Source: Anoplopoma fimbria (taxonomy: Eukaryota; Chordata; Actinopteri; Perciformes; Anoplopomatidae). Taken from it: a stretch of DNA of 64,000 nucleotides. A program made the position numbers and the translations under genes. The notes under the pieces were generated by a model. That model saw only the letters and a list, made by a program, of their open reading frames with translations, was not told the origin of the DNA and made no database searches. The stretch covers positions 14,760,124 through 14,824,123 of the forward strand of contig NC_072464.1 in the NCBI RefSeq assembly GCF_027596085.1. Direction: 5' to 3'. Below, in pieces: positions 49,801-64,000 of the stretch. Position 1 is the stretch's first letter, and every line of letters begins with the position of its first letter.

Positions 49801-50716
49801 TATCCAGTGTTTTCCACTGGCACAAAATGTATTTGTGGCCGTATTCCCCACGCATGAGGAAGGGTGTGGGGTCGCAAAAACATCATATTTGCACTAGCAG
49901 ATACTTACCATAGTTCTTTGAGGGGATGGATTTGAAAACAGCAATCAACACTGCGTGGTAGCCCACTTCTACTCTGAAGCGGCCCTCTGTGTGAGGTAAA
50001 CATTTTCCTCTTACGGAGATGGCAGGCTTTTTAGCAGGTATAGCATTTGAGGTTGACGAACTGGAGGGAAGTTGGGCCACAGGACTTGGGGCAGGTTTAC
50101 TAGTTTGCCTGTAGAATGAACCAACTGCACCACCAGAGCTATTGGAGGTGACGTTAGGTTTGGGAAGAGCTGGCTTCACACCAAAGCTTCCTCCACTGGA
50201 AATAACAGGACTGCTCACATGTGGACTTCTTGCCTGAGGAAGTGCGTCAATGACTTGTATCTACAAGGACACACAGCACAAGGAATAAGACATCACTGTA
50301 AGTCATTCTTCCTCAAAATAATAAATAATGGAATAATTCAGCACAAATCTCACCTGTCTTTTAGGAGCAGAGTTAAACAGAGTACTCTGGTTGATTTGGT
50401 TGCTGGCGCTGGACAGCTGCTGATGCTTTGGGCCTTGATTATAGTTATTAAAGCTTGTCAAGTCTTTTTTTAAGGGTGGAACAAACAGTTTGGGTGCAGA
50501 AGCTGAGCTGAGTGTTTCTGGGTGTCTGTGATGAGCCAGGGCAGCAAAGCTTTGTTTAGATGGCTGTTCCTGCACAGAAGTACTGCTGCTGAAGCCTCCT
50601 GACGTCTGTGCATTGCTGCTGATGGCATGACCAAGTCTCTGAGCTCTCCTCTCCAAAGCCCTCCTCCTGTTTTCCTCTATCTGTCGTTGCTGCTCTGCAG
50701 TCAGCTGATTTGACAT
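40857..50716 (-). CDS. smarcal1: SMARCAL1/HARP annealing helicase (SNF2 family)
   Basis: Nuclear ATP-dependent annealing helicase that binds RPA and remodels stalled replication forks; human loss causes Schimke immuno-osseous dysplasia. Coding exons in transcript order: 50716-50354, 50260-49909, 49389-49339, 49199-48939, 48814-48764, 48659-48476, 48224-48074, 46623-46462, 46306-46241, 45282-45142, 44292-44074, 43395-43325, 43089-42987, 42658-42476, 41575-41475, 41271-41175, 41027-40857. They sum to 908 aa plus stop, with matching phases (human about 954). Start: MSNQL; the longer in-frame ATG at 50,767 lacks homology. RPA-binding helix: about residues 6-28 (core [16 protein letters not shown]). 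HARP domains: about 203-270 and 307-375, with paired motifs [12 protein letters not shown] and [12 protein letters not shown]. Motor: Walker A DDMGLGKT with Lys440, box II DECH at 526-529 (human DESH), then [36 protein letters not shown], and motif [11 protein letters not shown]. Upstream promoter motifs are at 51.1 kb. It is expected to be functional. Confidence 0.96.
41690..42240. repeat. Probable dispersed repeat in a smarcal1 intron
   Basis: The phrases TTCTGGGTCCGTCTCATGAT, TGCCCCATAGACTTACATTG and AAAAATTCACTAATAACT are familiar from repeats in fish genomes. It is non-coding, and borders and class are uncertain. Confidence 0.4.
42749..42800 (+). mobile_element. LINE 3'-end fragment with TTATC tail
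   Basis: The last about 50 bp of the LINE family at 12,680-14,232 (CTGCAAATTTCCCCGCTGTG, then GGACTAATAAAGGATTATC and three pentamers). It is a very short 5'-truncated insertion in a smarcal1 intron, opposite to the gene. Confidence 0.9.
47431..47574 (+). mobile_element. LINE 3'-UTR fragment with TTATC tail
   Basis: It matches the 3' UTR of the 12,680-14,232 LINE over about 140 bp (TATTTATAATACTTG, then ACTATGTCTCTTGT, then GCTGCGGGACTAATAAAAGG) and ends in two TTATC-like units. It is 5'-truncated and more diverged than the copy at 14 kb. It lies in the long smarcal1 intron 46,624-48,073. Confidence 0.88.
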
Positions 50717-51113
50717 GATGATCAACTTTGCTGCAACTAATGCTAACTCACTACTGGAGGCAATCACACATGTAGATGATTAGCATACTTACAAAACACC
50801 AAGCGACCCCCTGTAAAGCATCTGGACTATCAGATGAATGATTGCACTGAAGCCTCCCTTGCTAAAGCTAGCTGCTAACGTTGCTAGCATGGGCTGCTGC
50901 AGTGACAGTAGCACTTAAGCTACAAACGTAAAGTTGCAGAAATGTCGACAGCGGTTCAAAAACATCCGTGAGGCTTCATTTGTTTGGAGAGCAGATGGCT
51001 AATAGTGTGAATTAAAGGTGGCAAAGTGTGCAGAAAGTAAACGAACGAAGCGGAGCGAAGTGTTTAAAGCTAACATGAGTATGCTAACGCTAGCTGGTTC
51101 AGGCTCTGCCGCG

Positions 51114-51172
51114 CAGGAAGTGACGTAGAAAAACAAGCAGACACGTGGAGAGGGCGGTTGCTTAGTGACGTA
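51114..51172 (-). promoter_or_regulatory. Likely smarcal1 promoter core: ETS/CRE motifs and E-box
   Basis: About 400-450 bp upstream of the smarcal1 ATG, a GC-richer segment has CAGGAAGTGACGTAG (51,114-51,128), joining an ETS core and a CRE-like TGACGTA. It also has CACGTG (51,142-51,147) and a second TGACGTAG (51,166-51,173). Such clusters are typical of TATA-less housekeeping promoters. The transcription start cannot be placed from sequence alone. Confidence 0.5.
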
Positions 51173-51326
51173 GAGAGATGGCAAAAGACTCAACAAAAGG
51201 TTGAAATGTCATAATTTGAAACACATTTTTGTCATGTCATTGACATGTATGTTATCTGGGGAGGTGTCTTTGATATGCTAGTTTGAAGGAAAAAATATAT
51301 TTTAAATAAATATCAATAAATATATA

Positions 51327-51553
51327 CAGTACCAGTCAAAAGTTTGGACACACCTTCTCATTCAACTACTTTGAAGAATCTAAAATATTAAACATATTCT
51401 GGTTTGTTTAGCATTTGTTTGTTTACCACATAATTCCATATGTGTTCCTTCATAGTTTGGATGTCTTCAATATTAATCTACAATGTAGGAAAAAATAAAA
51501 ATAAAGAAAAACCATTGAATGAGAAGGTGTGTCCAAACTTTTGACTGGTACTG
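51327..51553. mobile_element. Tc1/mariner-type MITE
   Basis: 39-bp perfect terminal inverted repeats start CAGTACCAGTCAAAAGTTTG and end CAAACTTTTGACTGGTACTG. They are flanked by TA on both sides (51,325-51,326 and 51,554-51,555), the Tc1 target duplication. The total is 227 bp with no transposase. This is a familiar short family in fish. It sits just beyond the smarcal1 promoter. Confidence 0.93.
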
Positions 51554-51555
51554 TA

Positions 51556-53689
51556 AATACAAAAAATATCCACCCTAAAATAAAGCATCTTTACTTGTAA
51601 TGCATAATTTGTTCCCTGTTGTAGTTTCACTTCAGTGGATCCAGTGGATGTGAAAACTTAAGTTTTAACTGCTTTAAGCATATTAAAAACCAGCAGGACC
51701 TTTGGCAATCTATTAAATGCTTACCCCATAGCCAGCAGCAGTCTTACATAGAGTTTGACTTAAAAAGCCACAGGTGTGTTAATTCCAATTGTTCATTGAA
51801 GACACAGCTGCACTGACTATCATCTCTCCCCTTTTGCAAATGTCTCCAACGAGAGCATCACTCATCAGTGATGAACATGAATCAGGCACATTTGGCCTTC
51901 TCAGTTATTTTACTAATGAGGTAGCCTACTTGAAGCCTACTTTACATGATTATTTTATATTTCTACTCAACTGCCTTTGGCCTTTCAGCGTAAATGTCGT
52001 ACTTTAGTCTTCTAATTATTTTTCTCTAGATTCAAATGTTAATAATTTAATAAATTATAGATTATACTAACCAGTATAAAATAGTTGCAATTAGCTGTAC
52101 CTTAACCAGCAACAACAGTGAAGACCTCAAGGATAGCCTTCATTAAGATGATATAGCCTTTATAATGATAGGCTATAGCACTAGTAAGGGGTCATTTTGC
52201 GTTATGATTAACCTTCCTACATTTGATATTGTCATATGTAAATATGCATCTTTTTTTACTTTGGCTAAGTAAAGAGTTTCACTTCTTCCATTGCTGGGTT
52301 TGATTGTTGTTTTGGTTTCATGTTTTTTTTTTTATATTGACGAGAATGTGGTGAATTTGGTGGCTTGCCTACATTACATTACATTACAGTCATTTAGCAG
52401 ACGCTTTTATCCAAAGCGACTTACAATAAGTGTATTCAACATAGGTATTCAAGAGAACTACTAGTCACCAGAAGTCATAAGTGCATCTCCTTTCTTAAAC
52501 AAGCATCTAAGAGCATAAACCAGAGCAAAAGTACAGTGCAGAAACAAACTAATACGAATACAATAAGTGCAACAAACTAATACAAATACAATAAGTGCTA
52601 AGAGGAAGGCTCAGGGTAGTACTTCTTGATTTGCCTAATTTGAGTCTAGCGTGCAAATTTGTCATTTTTCTCTTTTGTATGTGATGTGTTTTTTTGTGGG
52701 TTTTTTTCAACCCAGTTGATATTTGTTTTGAGCAAAATGACACATTTAGCCGAACAGCTGCTATTGATAATTTATGTTTGCCATGTGTTGACTGATAATT
52801 GAATTGTTTATTAAGGATTTGGGTATTTCTCTTTTTTTCTGCTCTCTGTTTGCATGATGAAAGGTAAACATAACCTTCTTAACACTCATTTTACCTTTAA
52901 CTAAATGTGCTATAATGATGAATCTCTTGGCTTAATTAAGCATTTCCCTGTGCATTTGTCTCGGTTGTGTATGAGTTGGCTGCTTGCATCACTGTGCGGT
53001 GGTGACGTGTGGCGTCTGGGAGCTGTCCCAGGAATCATGGTGCTGAAGCTGCGGCACCAATTCAGCAGCCAATGATCACAGGAGAATCCGGGGCTACGGA
53101 TGCTTTCACCCGGAGCAGGACAGTCCGACCATCGTGTCGGATTTAAACGGAGGGATTTTAACCCATAGGCATGGAAATTCGACAATTGGGGATGTAAGCC
53201 TCACGCAGACTTGTCAGCGACCTGCAGTCTGGCAGGAGATTTATGGAAAACCCTGAAACTGTGAGTCGTATTGCAATCGGGGTAGCTCGCCAGGTAAGAC
53301 AGATTTCGCTTCACGCCATCGATTGACTTGATTTGCTTTAAAAGCACAAGACATCCACAGTAATCCGACCTCTGATGATTTAAAATGAGTCTTTCTGTGT
53401 TTGTATTGTAAAGAAGGAGCGCTGAGGTTGTGTTAGTGTGTATCAGTCCATTGTACCAAAAGGAAGATTTGATTCTTGGTTTGTGCTCTCGTGAATCTGG
53501 AGGAAGAGGAAGGCTGTCTAGATAGTTTATGTTGTACAGACCAGGCTGGCAATTAACTGAGTGAACAGGCCATAGCTTTATTACTTGAATGCATATTCCT
53601 ATCAATCTAACATGTGGCTTTCCTTTTTTTTTTTTTTTTTTTATTGAACTTAATGGCGTCAGACACTTGTTTGCATCAATGGGATTTAT
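51556..53689. other. Head-to-head spacer between smarcal1 and marchf4
   Basis: Non-coding apart from the SINE-like copy at 52,371-52,629. The part from about 52,970 to 53,320 is GC-richer with several CpGs and probably holds the marchf4 promoter and 5' leader. No TATA box or start site can be defined. The frames on the minus strand here lack any domain. Confidence 0.5.
52371..52629 (-). mobile_element. SINE-like element with (TAATG)n tail, copy C
   Basis: Same family and orientation as 31,288-31,575. TTGCCT occurs immediately left of the ACATTACATT end and again just right of AGTACTTCTTGAT, a likely target-site duplication. It has two internal 28-bp units. Confidence 0.82.
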
Positions 53690-53905
53690 TTGCCTTTTGG
53701 ATTTACATGCTTGTGGGAAGACAATAAAAGACTTTCAATTAGAATATACCAATGTCAAATTAGAAAACTAAAAAAAAAAACCTGCTTTAAAGCCCAAACA
53801 AACGGTGCAAATTGCGTCCCCACTGTCCATTCCCCGACATATGAAGAAGTGTTGTCTTCCAGCACCTCCGCATGGTGCTGTGAGTTTGTGTCCGGATACA
53901 GCTTG

Positions 53906-63152
<9,247 letters not shown>

Positions 63153-63301
63153 GGAGACAGTTGAGGCCTTATCTCACATGGAGGTGAACGATTTATGAAC
63201 CAGCTGACAGTTGAAAAAAAAAGTCTTATCTCAACTGCACTGGATTAATGCCATGTTCTTGTTCGTTTCAAAATGCATCTCTGATGTCTTTACATGCATT
63301 G

Positions 63302-63307
63302 AATAAA
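63302..63307 (+). terminator. Poly(A) signal of marchf4
   Basis: AATAAA lies 150 nt after the marchf4 stop codon and would give a short 3' UTR. Longer 3' ends past the window cannot be excluded. Confidence 0.6.
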
Positions 63308-64000
63308 AGTCAAAGTTGTTTGATTTGAACGATTGGTTGGAAATATATTAATTTTGATATTTGGGGTAAAGAACATTTGCTAATAGGTGCATAGATGTTC
63401 AATTCTGATCTTCGCGAACGACACACAGTGAAGAAAATCTAAGCTCAACAGTCCCCTTACTGTTGATTGAGAGCTTTCAACCGCATCTCAGGTGACACCT
63501 TAGCCAGCTCTTTTGAGCTTAGATTGTCATTACCATAACTTTTTAATCTGTCTGTATTACAAAACAATGGTCTGAAAAAAAATGGAAGAGAGAAATGCCT
63601 CTCAACGTTTTTTTCACAATAGAAAACCTTCTGCACCAACGCAATAATAATCAGTGACAATTATGGGATTCATTCATTTAATAACGTGTCTCTACATATT
63701 AAATTGATCTACTGCAGCTTTTCCATTTTGTATAGATGCATTGCCTACATTGGGTTTCAGGGTCCAATTTGATTACTTCAAAATGTCAAAAAAAAGAAGC
63801 AGCAATAATAGGAATTGCAGTTTCTGTATGTAAACTGGGAAAATGTATAAAAGGTCAACAACAACTAGACTCAAGATACAGAGCAGGAAACAGGCAGCAT
63901 AAACAAATTCACAAACCTTATTTAGATTTTTATCTTCCTAAATCAATGACTGTTTGATGTACTGTTTTCTACTTTGTCTTCGATGAGAAATCTTTTTTGT
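63308..64000. other. Downstream of marchf4, nothing recognised
   Basis: AT-rich sequence to the window end. No exon, RNA gene or repeat was recognised; it may include an extended marchf4 3' UTR. Confidence 0.5.

Noticed and set aside
51155..51170. X-box-like site near the smarcal1 promoter
   Set aside because: On the minus strand it reads GTCACT-A-AGCAAC; the first half-site departs from the consensus and smarcal1 is not a ciliary gene.
52910..53605. Minus-strand frames of 91 and 134 codons upstream of marchf4
   Set aside because: No domain, no matching splice sites, and a position in the probable marchf4 promoter and leader.

Overview
The window is vertebrate nuclear DNA, almost certainly a ray-finned (teleost, probably percomorph) fish. 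Genes are split into many short exons with GT/AG borders. Long AT-rich non-coding stretches carry CA, GA and AAT microsatellites. The dispersed repeats are of types familiar from fish genomes: L2/Rex1-type LINEs with TTATC tails, Tc1, piggyBac and hAT-like MITEs, and a SINE-like family ending in TAATG repeats. No bacterial, phage, CRISPR, rRNA or tRNA feature was recognised.

Layout. Positions 1 to about 30.6 kb form a gene-poor stretch. I found no convincing exon there, only repeats and two notable structured segments: a perfect foldback at 16.56-16.75 kb and a hairpin-rich unit at 18.2-18.9 kb. Three protein-coding genes then fill 30.8-63.2 kb. (1) nme8 (txndc3), plus strand, 17 coding exons, 654 aa: one thioredoxin domain followed by three nucleoside diphosphate kinase domains. 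A consensus RFX X-box lies about 100 bp upstream of its start codon. (2) smarcal1, minus strand, 17 coding exons, 908 aa: an RPA-binding N-terminus, two HARP domains and a SNF2 annealing-helicase motor. (3) marchf4 (march4), plus strand, 4 coding exons, about 393 aa: a RING-CH E3 ubiquitin ligase with two membrane segments and a C-terminal PDZ-type tail. nme8 and smarcal1 are tail to tail, with about 0.6 kb between their poly(A) signals. smarcal1 and marchf4 are head to head, about 3.2 kb apart.

The exons of all three genes were joined by hand from splice sites and reading phase. Each total is divisible by three and each phase matches, which strongly supports the models. The genes have unrelated roles (ciliary dynein and axoneme; replication-fork remodelling; membrane-protein ubiquitination), so nothing suggests an operon-like unit. 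smarcal1-marchf4 is an ancient vertebrate linkage (human 2q35), while nme8 is elsewhere in human (7p14).

I did not find a clearly new biological system. The points most worth a second look are: three intact NDK histidine motifs in nme8 (degenerate in mammals); the ciliary X-box; the weak nme8 exon-10 donor beside a long CA repeat; the two structured non-coding segments; a nested repeat with a variable internal 28-bp unit; and the unclear marchf4 start.
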